Positions 55,101 through 62,404 of a stretch of DNA of 64,000 nt are shown here, in pieces. Position numbers and translations under genes: made by a program. Origin of the DNA: Actinernus sp. WN-2022 (Eukaryota; Cnidaria; Anthozoa; Actiniaria; Actinernidae). Below the pieces are notes generated by a model. It did no database searches and had not been told where the DNA came from. It worked only from the letters and a program-made list of their open reading frames with translations. The stretch is taken from positions 146,746,344 to 146,810,343 of the forward strand of contig JAOWCC010000577.1 in the NCBI GenBank assembly GCA_030867875.1. The letters are read 5' to 3'. How positions within the stretch are numbered: position 1 is the first letter of the stretch; each line of letters opens with the position of its first letter.

Positions 55101-58082
55101 CAAACAGTGATATATTAGTACAATTGTTTTTCGGGATTGTTAAAACCACTCGTTTCATCTTAGTTCCCTTGAGATTTGAAAGTGTTAGCTGCTCAGTCCT
55201 GAAACAACTTACGTCATATTGTATAACTTTGAAATTCTTACTTTGAAATACTTTGAAATTATTTTCTAAATCCAAGCACTATAGTTCAAAGTACTTGGAC
55301 TTAGAAAGGGATGTCTGTGACAAAAAAAATGAAATACAATACATCTTTATACGAATCATTAGTTATTAGTCAATGATTGCTACACCATTCTCTTTTAACC
55401 TTTGTATTGCTGATTCGCTGACTGAACTCCATCCAGATTGGAATGTTGTTTATACAAGCCACATTTGGGCAATAATAAAACAAAATTCTGGTTTCGAAGC
55501 CGTGTTAAAACATTACAGCACCATGATGTATAAAATTGCATTTCACGTAGTTAATCTAACCCGCGATATTTACCCGTGACCCACGACAAATAGATAGTCC
55601 CGGTAAACTGGGGTGGGTAAATAATTACCTTGCTTCTCGCTCTGGCGTTTGCCGGGTAGTTCCTAATTTCGCGAAAATATGGACAGCTAAATCCTGAGTA
55701 AACTATTTTCAAATTCAGAAGCTTTAGAACCTGTATGGGCAAGAAAACACGAGATTCATGACGAGATAGGACCCAATCTTTTAACTGGTTGACTTTTGCG
55801 AATTACCTCTGATGCATAAGTTGTCCATGAAAATAGTAAAACAGCTGAGTAAATAGAATTGAAGGGAAACTGTACTTGATTGGAAATGTTCGACGCCGGG
55901 GGCGATACTCCTGTTTGTGATGTGTTATGTATGTGCCGCGGGGGTGGGTCAGGGTTTGAGCTCAGTTTGGGCACGTAGGGTCAGGGTTTTGACCTGATTT
56001 GGGTAGATCAGGGTCAGGATTTGAGTTAACCTGGATGCAGTCAGGGTCGGGGTTCAGTATTGTTTAGGCATCAGGGTTTTTTTCCCAAAAAAAGGTGGCA
56101 ATCAGGGTTTTGGAGCTCGGATTTTGGGTCAAACAGGGTAGAGTTTGAGCCTCTTGGCCTCACGTACATACCCATTTTTCATGTAAGTAACCCCCCGGGG
56201 GTTCGACGGCACTAGATGTCATTTGTCCATACCCAGCTCCAAAGACTTTACATCAGTATCCGATGATCAATCAACTGTGCTTGTATATTAAGCACCTTTT
56301 CAAAATAGCAGTGTGGATTGTCAAAAAGTCTTAAAATTATGGATGTAAAGGGTAGACTGTTGGTTAAGCCAGAGAAAAACTAACGTAATATATATTACTA
56401 TTTGTGTGGTTAGGGTGATATGGAGATCGAACTAGGTTTGGATGTCTCACCACTTTGTGATCGCTCGTCAACCCTTATTCCTGAGAGTCAAGTTGGTAAG
56501 TTAATAGCATTTTTTCTATACAATCAGTAAATCAGGAGTATGCTAAAATCCTATATTAACAGCTAACGCTTGAAACGGAACCTGCTACTCGCATACTACG
56601 GCGGTTAGTATACCTTATCGACTTTTAGTTGATAACGGCATCCAGTATTTTTCCAAAGAAATGAACTATTTTGCAGGAATGCAATCACGTGGTTGTACTG
56701 GATAGCAAACAAAATATGACTTCATTTATTTAAAGACACTTTATGAGATCTGTAGTGTTATTAACAAAACCTGGTCGTAAATGCTATTTTACACCTCCAA
56801 TCGATTGTCGATCTTTCTAAAACAAAGTTTTGAAGTTTGTTTTCCATCCAGTAAAACCTTTCCTATGGGATCACGAGCGCAATTCATTGGTTAAATGAAG
56901 TGATATAATAATAATAATAATAATAATCTTTATTGGTTACTCAAAACTCATGTAAGGCATGATTTGGGTCGCGTGTAATCTTTTCCCACAACTTGCGGTC
57001 CCTACTATTAATTATGTCTATAATAAAATATACGCTCCAAAACATAACCAAATTTAAAACCACGATGAAGCAATCTATCAATTTGGTTAATTATGATAAG
57101 CGCAATCCCAGACTCAATACCAAACAAAAATAAGGATATGATAAAACTATGAAAGAGCATATATCTAGTTGCTTGACAGGAAAGCCATAGTATTTACAGA
57201 CACGCATAATGTACATTCTACTGCTTGCCCTGCTTATCAATACTTCACAATGAATGTTCCAATTACAATGATTATCTTGAAATGTGATACCAAGAAGTTT
57301 CAGCCAGGTCTTACGAGTAATCATTGGTAATGGCTCAGGCAGAGGATGAAAATATTGCAATGAACATCCATTTCCCAAGTTTTTGTAATTGAAGTTTAAG
57401 TTCATGCGATTGTTACTCGCCCAATCGATATATAATATTATGGACTTCAGTAGTGGAAGTATCTCTATCTAAGTTACTCTTTATACTAAGCGTTATATCA
57501 TCAGCATATTTAACAATTTGATTTGAAGAATGAACAGGTTTGATATCGTTTATTATGATTGAGAAAAGGATAGGCCCGAGTACCGTTCTGTTGGGCACAC
57601 CACGATTAATACTAAGGTACTCCGTTGTTATGCCATCTACGACGACCATTTGTTGCCTATTTGATAAAAAAATGATTATCCATTTAACTATATTAGGTTG
57701 ACAGATAACTGTTGTTTTTCGCGCAATATGTTAAGAGGCACGGAATCAAAATCCTTACTAAAATCAAAAGAAAATGCTCTAACAAATTTAATGTCGCTGT
57801 CTAGCCATTTAAGCCAGCACGTGACTGTTTCCTGTGAAAGGCCTATATTGTTATACATGATTGATCGAAAATTTCACATCAATTACCTCTGCAGGTTTTA
57901 TCGATGTCATCATCTCACCAGCATTGGAGGTTTTCAGTGAGGTACTCGAGATATTTTTCCAGGAGGCGAGCAATTCACAAACTCAAGTTGACCTGCCTAA
58001 AGAGCACCCATGGACTAAGCCACTAGCCGACAACAGAAGAAGATGGAGAGAGCAGTGTCTCTCTACTTCTAAGGGTAAGTGA
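34043..58082 (+). CDS. PDE1: PDE1-family 3',5'-cyclic nucleotide phosphodiesterase, 13 coding exons
   Basis: Join of 34043-34197, 34880-35002, 39485-39685, 40364-40430, 44555-44671, 46810-46950, 47974-48074, 50587-50668, 52299-52342, 52441-52539, 53157-53280, 56414-56495 and 57895-58082. Every intron is GT-AG and the phases chain without a break to 507 residues. Seen: an N-terminal region like the PDE1-specific domain (about residues 52-185), then a class I PDE catalytic domain with YHNECHAADV (H246, H250), HDLEHTG (H286, D287), HVADISNP (D393) and SQVGFID (Q444, F447). In this family the enzymes hydrolyse cAMP and cGMP in the cytosol, with two metal ions held by the H/H/D/D set, and vertebrate PDE1 is activated by Ca2+/calmodulin. 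The spacing and the HTGTTN and ELGL..SPLCDR blocks favour PDE1 over PDE4 or PDE7. Calmodulin control is inferred from family; no calmodulin site was proven. The start is the first in-frame ATG after a TGA at 33983, in a CACCATGG context. Confidence 0.93.
34880..35002 (+). CDS. PDE1: PDE1 exon 2 (N-terminal regulatory region)
   Basis: Acceptor CTTGCAG, donor CAG|GTAAGC. Encodes LRTLVRQLDDGQINSVSDMR followed by an Asp/Glu/Leu helix, which matches the start of the conserved PDE1 N-terminal domain that precedes the catalytic core. Phase 2 at both ends. Confidence 0.88.
35505..35640 (-). mobile_element. SINE family 2 fragment (3' part)
   Basis: Shares TTATAGCAGGCT, GCTGGTGGGGGCCTGCTTTT and ACTCGACTCAC with 62510-62630, where the part belongs to a longer SINE. 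Confidence 0.75.
37136..37251. mobile_element. foldback element inserted in Penelope (116 bp)
   Basis: CTGGGTGCCAGAGGTTCT faces AGAACCTCTGGCACCCAG; an inner stem with AAAGTTTAGGATCGACGA faces TCGTCGATCCTAAACTTT. Flanked by the 9-bp duplication AGCGTTAGC (37127-37135 and 37252-37260). Confidence 0.92.
37422..37953. mobile_element. miniature TIR element inserted in Penelope (532 bp)
   Basis: TIRs of about 62 bases begin TAGCCTCCGATGCAGACGTC and end in the inverse. Flanked by the 8-bp duplication AGGATTAC (37414-37421 and 37954-37961). Its ends fit a hAT- or Mutator-like mechanism; it has no coding capacity. Confidence 0.93.
38066..38364. mobile_element. miniature element inserted in Penelope (299 bp)
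   Basis: Ends AAGGGGGAGCCCTTCCC and, inverted, AAGGGG..GGGCCTTCCC. Flanked by the 9-bp duplication CGTTGAACA (38057-38065 and 38365-38373). The right end includes a C run of about 22 bases. Confidence 0.85.
38470..38850 (+). mobile_element. inverted copy of the Penelope 3' end
   Basis: The + strand reads LTLTYNLSP and then ETIRKARESFLIDLAKTLET, the C-terminus of the same protein that ends on the - strand near 35.75 kb; bases match the inverse of 35745-35890. It is joined head-to-head to the N-terminal part of the main element. The 3' UTR includes CCTGAAGAAGGCTGGTTTGG followed by CCAGCCGAAATATTG. Confidence 0.88.
38783..38832 (+). ncRNA. possible degenerate hammerhead-like motif in Penelope 3' region
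   Basis: CTGAAGA (fits CUGANGA), a stem GGCTGG/CCAGCC, GAA, then a stem ATATTG/CAATAT with a 9-base loop. Penelope-like elements are known to carry hammerhead ribozymes in this region. There is one extra A after the first core block and no convincing stem I, so activity is doubtful. Confidence 0.35.
39485..39685 (+). CDS. PDE1: PDE1 exon 3 (end of N-terminal domain)
   Basis: Acceptor GACGACAG, donor AA|GTAAGT. Encodes SDIDDNLETTLYSDSISDEV, then REWIATTFARG, then a basic stretch (RRKSMVRRHTFRG) and VVHAVKATLYVNK. The EVR.W.A.TF block and the HAV motif are typical of PDE1. The basic RRKS serine could be a phosphorylation site; this is inference only. Confidence 0.9.
39860..40145 (+). mobile_element. 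tRNA-derived SINE, family 1, near full length
   Basis: A-box TAGCTCGGTGGTTAAG, B-box CGGTTCAAACCCCGG, then a middle domain with GGTTAGACCTTCACGTCTTC and TCGGATAAGGACGT, then a tail of ACCTT repeats (40133-40150). In intron 3 of PDE1, about 175 bases after exon 3, sense orientation. Confidence 0.92.
40364..40430 (+). CDS. PDE1: PDE1 exon 4
   Basis: Short 67-base exon, acceptor GGTCTCAG, donor GAG|GTGAGA. Encodes KIYRTATERYKLQVPVDIQT and HLE, the linker between the N-terminal domain and the catalytic domain. Joined to exon 3 in phase 2 and to exon 5 in phase 0. Confidence 0.85.
40478..41034. mobile_element. TIR/hairpin element (TTATTATATGGAC family)
   Basis: Begins with a hairpin TTACACGGTGG..CCACCGTGTAA, whose loop holds ACGAGTGAGCGCAGCGAACG. 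TTTTTATTATATGGAC (40606) faces GTCCATATAATAAAA (41018-41032). The last 85 bases recur at 640-725. Confidence 0.8.
41222..41392. repeat. dispersed repeat (copy at 13.0 kb)
   Basis: See 12965-13165; GCACCTTCTTT and TTATTCATGG/TTATTCGTGG blocks shared. Confidence 0.7.
41395..42015. mobile_element. nested miniature elements (GGAGC..GCATCCATC ends)
   Basis: GGACGCTCCTGGTAATGGGC (41398) faces GAGCCAAGTACCCAGAGCAT at 41489. The rest resembles 45215-45515 (ACCAACATGGCTGC, GCGGGAAAC..TTCTAAAAATAA). Another element (41588-41843) is inserted in it. Confidence 0.7.
41588..41843. mobile_element. TIR element, AGAGCGGATTTCAATTGAGT family (short copy)
   Basis: TTAGAGCGGATTTCAATTGA faces TCAACTGAAAACCGCTCTA. 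CCAATCA/TGATTGG boxes inside. Long copy at 26356-26818. Confidence 0.85.
42580..43545 (+). mobile_element. 5' end and ORF1-like piece of an unidentified retroelement, copy 2
   Basis: The leader matches 3690-4100 (TTTATTTACATAATTCAATA, CAAGATGGCGGAGGA). Downstream, from ATG 43091, the + strand reads MEADLTDMRNELLLSSHQNT and HLEDKLVQQDN.. in a heptad-like pattern, is interrupted by a frameshift/stop near 43250, and resumes to 43537 with a Pro/Gln-rich tail. A coiled-coil followed by a disordered tail resembles LINE ORF1 proteins, but the family is not identified. Confidence 0.5.
44313..44460. mobile_element. miniature TIR element, TATAGCGA family, copy 3
   Basis: Same internal order as 8738-8881 (CATTAATGTGCCAACCAGAG..GGTTGACACATTAGC). 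Lies 95 bases before exon 5 of PDE1. Confidence 0.88.
44555..44671 (+). CDS. PDE1: PDE1 exon 5 (start of catalytic domain)
   Basis: Acceptor TATGATAG, donor AAG|GTACAT. Encodes NLGNWSFDVFSLNEAS, then ESHALRYMGYEVLRRRDLLKLLK. W.FDVF.L is the classic first block of class I PDE catalytic domains. A long open frame on the other strand across this exon is only its shadow. Confidence 0.93.
45215..45515. mobile_element. miniature TIR element (about 300 bp)
   Basis: GAGCCCATAACCAGGAGCGT faces ACGTTCCTGGTTATGGCCGC. Related to 41485-42015. Confidence 0.8.
45849..45955. mobile_element. small TIR element (about 107 bp)
   Basis: ATTTGTCCTTGGACATTATC faces GATAATGTCCACGAACGAAA. The loop has CTCGAGCTTCGCTCTCGAGA. 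Confidence 0.8.
46810..46950 (+). CDS. PDE1: PDE1 exon 6 (HNxxHxxD metal motif)
   Basis: Acceptor ATATTCAG, donor TCG|GTAAGA. Encodes residues 222-268, including EEGYKRNSNPYHNECHAADV and THTVHYFL. H246 is the predicted general acid and H250 a metal ligand. The two residues between HN and H are Glu-Cys, where hydrophobic pairs such as Leu-Ile or Leu-Met are usual. Confidence 0.95.
47087..47348. mobile_element. foldback element, AGTCCAGTTTCGTATTCGAA family, copy 1
   Basis: Arms of about 110 bases, from AGTCCAGTTTCG to CCAGCGAGAAGGTG, with a centre of about 40 bases. In intron 6 of PDE1. Confidence 0.93.
47974..48074 (+). CDS. PDE1: PDE1 exon 7 (HD motif)
   Basis: Acceptor TTTCCACAG, donor GAG|GTACGT. 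Encodes KYLTNLEMFGLLLSAIIHDL and EHTGTTNAFHINSR. H286 and D287 are predicted metal ligands. The usual HDYEHTG reads HDLEHTG here. Confidence 0.95.
48217..48430 (+). repeat. 43-bp tandem repeat, 5 copies
   Basis: Unit CCAATGCTAATGAGCTAAAT then CTATTGTTATGGTTCATTAG plus a short joint. AATGCTAATGA and TTCATTAGCATT inside adjoining units are inverted. In intron 7. Confidence 0.92.
49330..50295 (+). repeat. irregular repeat with CAAACTTTGACAGACATGGT and GATGACGTCATCG blocks
   Basis: The first block occurs at about 49349, 49468 and 49673; the second (AAATCACTTAGTGGTGATGT then ACGATGACGTC) at about 49376, 49503 and 50232. In intron 7. Confidence 0.85.
49590..49656. mobile_element. 67-bp hairpin insertion with 9-bp target duplication
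   Basis: Arms of 29 bases (49594-49622 and 49628-49656) pair with one mismatch around a 5-A loop: TAACCTGAGTTTCAGGCGCT faces AGCGGCTGAAACTCAGGTTA. TCTAATGAC lies on both sides (49581-49589, 49657-49665); sister repeat copies (TTTCTAATGGTAGGCGG) show the empty site. Confidence 0.9.
50587..50668 (+). CDS. PDE1: PDE1 exon 8
   Basis: Acceptor TTTTCCCAG, donor GAT|GTAAGT. Encodes SDLALLYNDRSVLENHHVST and AFRILQD. The LYNDRSVLENHH block is one of the strongest PDE1 signatures. Confidence 0.95.
50820..51014. mobile_element. miniature TIR element (195 bp)
   Basis: GTACTTCATGTAGCTG faces CAGCTACATGAAGTAGTAC. Inside, ACACCCTAA and TTAGGGTGTTT blocks form further inverted repeats. In intron 8. Confidence 0.8.
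51064..51326. mobile_element. foldback element, AGTCCAGTTTCGTATTCGAA family, copy 2
   Basis: Same structure and about the same length as 47087-47348, separated by 3.7 kb and two exons. Confidence 0.93.
51505..52055. mobile_element. TIR element (GATACAGAATTCGTG family) with flanking shared repeat
   Basis: GATACAGAATTCGTGTCCCA (51679) faces GGCTACTCATTCTGTATC (52040-52055). The left part (51505-51680) matches the inverse of 62800-62990. Intron 8. Confidence 0.75.
52299..52342 (+). CDS. PDE1: PDE1 exon 9 (44-base micro-exon)
   Basis: Acceptor GCATTCTAG, donor GC|GTAAGT. Encodes EECNILSGLNVEQY plus part of the next codon. It fits exactly between the blocks of exons 8 and 10, and its phase joins both. 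Confidence 0.85.
52441..52539 (+). CDS. PDE1: PDE1 exon 10
   Basis: Acceptor ATCAAACAG, donor AAG|GTAAGT. Encodes DLRSLMIDMVLATDMSSHFE and QLRLMKVALVAG. The VLATDMS.HF block is conserved in class I PDEs. The intron before it is only 98 bases. Confidence 0.94.
52985..53133 (-). mobile_element. SINE family 2, tRNA-like head, adjoining PDE1 exon 11
   Basis: On the - strand: A-box TGGCGCAGTGGCTAAGG, B-box CCAGGTTCGATCCCTGG, then TTGAGTTTATTGC and CCGGATCCTCCGGC. The head is only about 24 bases from the exon 11 acceptor. Related to 62630-62785. Confidence 0.88.
53157..53280 (+). CDS. PDE1: PDE1 exon 11 (catalytic Asp)
   Basis: Acceptor TTGTTTCAG, donor CAG|GTAACA. Encodes LEKREVVQLLLHVADISNPT, then KDWYLHEQWTERIMEEFFTQ. 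D393 in HVADISNP is the fourth metal ligand. Reading on past the donor stays open to 53490, so intron retention would add about 70 residues before a stop. Confidence 0.95.
54085..54150 (+). repeat. short tandem repeat (AACCCTAAAACAATACA type)
   Basis: Four imperfect units of about 20 bases. Confidence 0.75.
54160..55900. other. intron 11 sequence without recognised features
   Basis: AT-rich; open frames at 54535-54732, 55084-55275 and 55373-55579 show no motif. Confidence 0.35.
55915..56200 (+). repeat. GGGTCAGGGTTTTG-type dispersed repeat, copy 2
   Basis: Same orientation and order of blocks as 32320-32680. In intron 11, about 210 bases before exon 12. Confidence 0.85.
56414..56495 (+). 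CDS. PDE1: PDE1 exon 12 (invariant Gln)
   Basis: Acceptor TGTGGTTAG, donor TTG|GTAAGT. Encodes GDMEIELGLDVSPLCDRSST and LIPESQVG. Q444 is the glutamine that binds the purine in all class I PDEs. Confidence 0.95.
56735..56895 (-). repeat. dispersed repeat (copy at 7.8 kb)
   Basis: Inverse of 7784-7935; shares CAATCGATTGTCGATCTTTC. Confidence 0.7.
56897..57840 (-). mobile_element. LINE reverse transcriptase fragment in intron 12
   Basis: On the - strand: FDFSKDFDSVPLNIL, then GVPNRTVLGPILFSIIINDI, VKYADDITLSIKSNL (active site YADD), then KLLGITFQDNHCNWNIHCEV and SSRMYIMRVCKYYG. A TAA/ATT tail lies at 56912-56932. A stop near 57410 separates the two open pieces. 5'-truncated, antisense to PDE1; its 5' end is within 60 bases of exon 13. 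Confidence 0.92.
57895..58082 (+). CDS. PDE1: PDE1 exon 13 (C-terminal, probably last)
   Basis: Acceptor CCTCTGCAG. Encodes FIDVIISPALEVFSEVLEIF, then a polar tail ending WREQCLSTSKGK and TGA at 58080. The RRRWRE block matches the last conserved helix of PDE1, so this is plausibly the end. A perfect GTAAGT donor (58075-58080) overlaps the final codons, so splicing to a further exon is an alternative. AATAAA at 58345 supports termination here. Confidence 0.85.
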
Positions 58083-58344
58083 AAATACTTTGACGTCCAA
58101 ACAACGTAAAGACTTATGCCACTACTAGAGGACGTTAGAGAATTTTGTGAGAAACTTTCAGGCGACAGTAATATAATATTAGTATATTCAATAGAATTTA
58201 CAGCAGCCCAAAGTCGAAGATCCAGTGGTATTTCGCTTTGTTTTGACGAAACACCGGCCGCTGGTCTTCATGTAGACCTCGTCAGACTACAATTTTAACC
58301 TGAGTAAGAAAGTAAACATTCATTTTTGTCAGTTACCATTGGAC

Positions 58345-58350
58345 AATAAA
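58345..58350 (+). promoter_or_regulatory. candidate polyadenylation signal of PDE1
   Basis: AATAAA, 263 bases after the TGA at 58080-58082. This is a reasonable 3' UTR length; no transcript evidence is available. Confidence 0.4.
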
Positions 58351-58534
58351 GGTGTCTCAGTGGACTTTCACCTTTTGTTGTATTCGCGACGTCGAGGAGA
58401 TTACTACTACACATTTATGTCAATAGCCGTTTGCATTATGACGCCAGTTGACTTCAACTACTAGATAATTCTTTGCGCTGATTCTTTTGTCACTCTAATG
58501 TAGACCATTAATTGTATTGGTATACTCATAGACC

Positions 58535-58759
58535 CTATGCATAAGTCCTGGTGACTTGCATGTCAACGAGGCTGGTAGGTCCTCTGGAATGTTGAAATTG
58601 AAGCGCCCAGGGAGATGTGTGAAATGCACTGAACGAATCATATGTTTCACTGAACATTCGTTCAGTGCATTTCACAAATCTCCCTGGGCCCTTCAATTTC
58701 AACATTCCAGAGGACCTACCAGCCTCGTTGACATGCAAGTCACCAGGACTTATGCATAG
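58535..58759. mobile_element. 225-bp near-perfect foldback
   Basis: CTATGCATAAGTCCTGGTGA faces CACCAGGACTTATGCATAG; arms run about 105 bases to CACTGAACGAAT / ATTCGTTCAGTG. Mirror open frames on both strands (58556-58759 and 58535-58783) are its by-product. Confidence 0.93.
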
Positions 58760-58769
58760 TTTCGAAATC

Positions 58770-59840
58770 TGAATAGGAGGCAAAGAATTTGAAAAGGATT
58801 CTGGTAGTCAGTAGTCAACTGATGCCATAGTGGAAACGGCCTATTATTATAAGTGATACCATGGCATGAGGGGTATTAGTGATTTAAATTGCCCCGCGAG
58901 CCAGGAAGTCCCGACACCGCAACCCCGAAATGCCATGGTATAAGGTCGTAATACTGTGATATCCGAGGAAGCGAACTAATCTCCGAGAAGTTTAGTTCTC
59001 TGAAGTAAACACGTCGCAGTTGAGTTGTTTTCGAAAACGTTTTGTTATTATGCTTGATTGAGCGCTATGGATTGAATGACCTTGGCTTCCCCTGCAGCAT
59101 GGGACAAGTATTTATTTTTTAGAAGAATAGCAGTAAAACACAATGTAATTATGTGCTTGACTAAATATTCAAAGGTCATGCGTATATGGTTTTAAGTATC
59201 CCACATGGAAGAAGCGAGTTAGAGAAATGAAGAGAAGAACGTGCAGTTTGAATTATATGATCTCACAAGGATTACGTTAAAGGTTATGATGAAGACAGGT
59301 CAGTTTGGGTTCAATTTTTTCACCCGGGAGCGCAGGGCTAGTCGTGCCAGAGGGGACCAAGAGTTGCTGCTTTTGACCCTCTCATGTCCAGCCTGCATTG
59401 TCTTCTAATTTTTCCGCCGGGAGATCTAGTAAGACAATACTAAATTTATCTGCCATGGTTTAAATGTGCCTCGGAGAACAAAAGAATCCGAGGCGATCAT
59501 GGTATTACACCTCATTTCGAGAAGGAAAAACATTGGAAACAACAACGACGGTGCGCTGTTTTTCTACTTAATTTGGCAACTATGCAATTGGGTGTATTTA
59601 TTCTCTGAGTTTGCCCCAAAAGCCAGAGGCTTATTGATAGAGATTATACAGAATATAATACACCAAGTAACAGGCATGTAACACACATACACGCACACGA
59701 TAAATACAGAAACATGTATATATAAATGAAAGTAAGCTAAGAAAACAATATATCAAACAGTAGCGGTGGCATGAAATCGATTAGTATTTTAAACTAAAGT
59801 TTTGGACCAACCCAAATAATTCATAATTTAACCCATTGAC
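58770..59840. other. no assignable feature
   Basis: Includes a 71-residue open frame (59466-59681) without a motif. Confidence 0.3.
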
Positions 59841-59846
59841 TCCTAA

Positions 59847-59986
59847 AGCCTGGTTTCCATATGATCGCTTCGATCGCTTCGATCGCTTGTTTCTTTTGTT
59901 CTGCATATTAATTTACGCTTCGATTCACACCAAACAAAAGGTTCAAGCGATCTGGGAGATCGGGACGATCATATGGAAACCAGGCT
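59847..59986. mobile_element. 140-bp TIR element with TAA duplication
   Basis: AGCCTGGTTTCCATATGATC faces GATCATATGGAAACCAGGCT; TAA flanks each side (59844-59846, 59987-59989), as in PIF/Harbinger-type elements. CGATCGCTT is repeated inside. Confidence 0.88.
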
Positions 59987-60569
59987 TAAGGCGCCCGAAA
60001 CATCCGAAACTTGACAAACGTCTCATTTTAAAGCTAAGGTTTTCAAAAATTCGTTTTCACATATGTTTCTGACCCTCCAGCGATTTTATGTTGTTCTGCT
60101 AGTTTTTATGTTCACTTAGCTTTTCAAACCGACTTTGCTTTGAATTCAAAACAGTATACGCCGGTCCCATTCGCACCTAGTTCTGAGTCCAGATGAAAAG
60201 TCAACTCGTTTCATTCTTTGCTAGTTTCACTACTGTCCAGCCATTCTGCCCGATGAAAGCAGTTCAGAAAGCCTTCTCGTACGCGTTTACACCTAAAATC
60301 AAAAGCAAACACAAAATCTGAACTCAATCCCATGCATTACAGTACCTTCTGTAATCTCTCCAACCACCAGCTTCGTTTGCACGAAATGCATCAAACAACT
60401 GTAAACCATGCCATTCTTAACACTACATTTTCCTCTACCACATTTTCCTTCACCCACCTTCAATTGCATGCTGGGTAAAGATAAAAAATCGACAGGGCGT
60501 CCCACTCTCTGGGATTTACAAGTTATTTTACCCTACAATCAAGAGAGGTGATTTTGAAACAAGCCGAGG

Positions 60570-61524
60570 CCTTACACGATGGCAAAATTGACCCTTTTTC
60601 CTCCCACTTGGTAAATAACTTTAAAACGTAAAATCCAAATGACTTGAAACTTGGTTTGAGGGTAGTTCAAGACAAGAGAACATCAAATGCGTTTGTTTGA
60701 TTTTGGTCATTGACAATGTGACGTCACAGGGAACGTTCGAATTTCGCGCCAAACATACGAATAAGAAAAAGTGAGGATTTTTTTTGAATGGAAAAGCTTG
60801 TCTTGACAAACACAAAACGAAAACTCGGTTTGATTTGCAAAAACAGAACTAAATAAAATTATAAGGAAAAATTGTTACCATATAAAGTCAAATTTAGGGT
60901 ATTTCCCTGTCAAGGTAATTAAATCAAGGTAATGAGAAAGATATTGTATTTGAACAAGTATAACCGATTTGCAGTTTTTTTTAATGAGGGCTATATGCTT
61001 AATATATATATGACGTCATTTATACTTAACGTATACACATGTACGTCACATTTACGTCGATATGACGTCATGTGAAACATAATACCCATGTTATAAACTG
61101 AAAAATCTACAAATTCCTTTTTATTTACGATCCACTCTGTATCCTTCAGATTTAGTTTAACGCGTTCTACTTCAGTTAAATACCCTGCCAAATTCTGAAA
61201 ATTTCTGTGTTTTCTCAGTTATAACTTAATCACGTTTTCTTATATTTAAATTCGGTTTTCGCTGGACATCCTCATTTAAAGGGTAGAACATGCTACAACA
61301 ATTTTAAAACCCAAGTTAAAATCGTAAATTTTGGCGCGAAATTCGAACGTTCGCAGTGACGTCACATTGTCAATCACTAGAGTCAAACAACCACATTTGA
61401 TGTTCTCTTGTCTTGAACTATCCGCATGCCAAGTTTCAAGTCATTTGTGTTTAACTTTCTAAAGTTATATAAAGTTATTGGCCGAGTGGGAGGGAAAAGG
61501 GTCATATTTTGCTATCGTGTAAAG
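60570..61524. mobile_element. long-TIR element, about 0.95 kb
   Basis: Ends CTTACACGATGGCAAAATTG / the inverse near ATTTTGCTATCGTGTAAAG. TIRs extend about 190 bases (to TTCGAATTTCGCGCCAAA / TTGGCGCGAAATTCGAA). The interior (about 570 bases) holds TATGACGTCA boxes but no transposase. Confidence 0.88.
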
Positions 61525-61529
61525 CGACA

Positions 61530-62395
61530 AAAACACAACCTAGTACGTTTAGCAGGGTAAAACAATCACCAACTGCAGAGTCAGGAATTTCATTGAAGAA
61601 TTAAAGCCGAAACACAACAGAAACCCCAAGTGGACCCCTCACAAAACGTACTAAAAGCAATCCAAGTAGTGTTCAGCCTTCATCAGACTTTATGATGTTC
61701 TCTGGCTCTCTTTCAGTGGCTTATTGTACCAAAATCAGAGCAGTTTTCATTCAAACCCATACAAAAGCGAGTTTGCAAGTCGTCGTCATCATCGTAGAAT
61801 CCTCCTGAATGGCATTGTGGGAAAGCTTGCTCCTTTGGCTTAAAAGGACAGCAGTACGTAACTATATAACCAGGGCTAGCCAACCGTTGGACTGAGGGGA
61901 GAGTTGAATTAGCACTCTGGGTTTCACTGACTATTTTAAGGCAATTGGCCCAATAGGCAATAGACAATGGGTTAAATTATAATTAATTATGTCTTTCATA
62001 CCATATATACAAAATAAACGCAGATGAATCTGTTTCGTGTCACTACTGTTTGACCAAATATTAACTAAAAGGTATGGAGAAGTAAAAGAAGAAAACGCGC
62101 TGAGCAGATTACTTTGAGACGCTGGTTCTTCCTGACTCTATCGGCTTCGGAGTTCATGTAATTACTCAATCAATCAAGCCGGACGTACAGTGTCCGTTAA
62201 TCGCATATTGTTGCCATTTTTGTTACCGTACTTGATACAAATGTTTTTTTTTGTACTTTGTTACAGGAAAAGTACTAGATTAATCTGTTGTGCTATTTGC
62301 CAATCCCGTAAGTAAAAGCATGATAGCAATTTAGAGGTTACCCTTAATTATGCAGTTATCAGAAAAAGAAATAATGATAATTTTAGTGGGTTCCC
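61530..62395. other. no assignable feature
   Basis: No gene recognised; an 84-residue open frame on the - strand (61713-61967) has no motif. Confidence 0.3.
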
Positions 62396-62404
62396 CAAAA
62401 CAAT

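Noticed and set aside
57861..58082. 73-residue open frame starting at a Met before exon 13
   Set aside because: The first residues are intron; the AG at 57894 gives the right phase from exon 12.
58535..58783. Matching open frames on both strands
   Set aside because: Produced by the 225-bp foldback.
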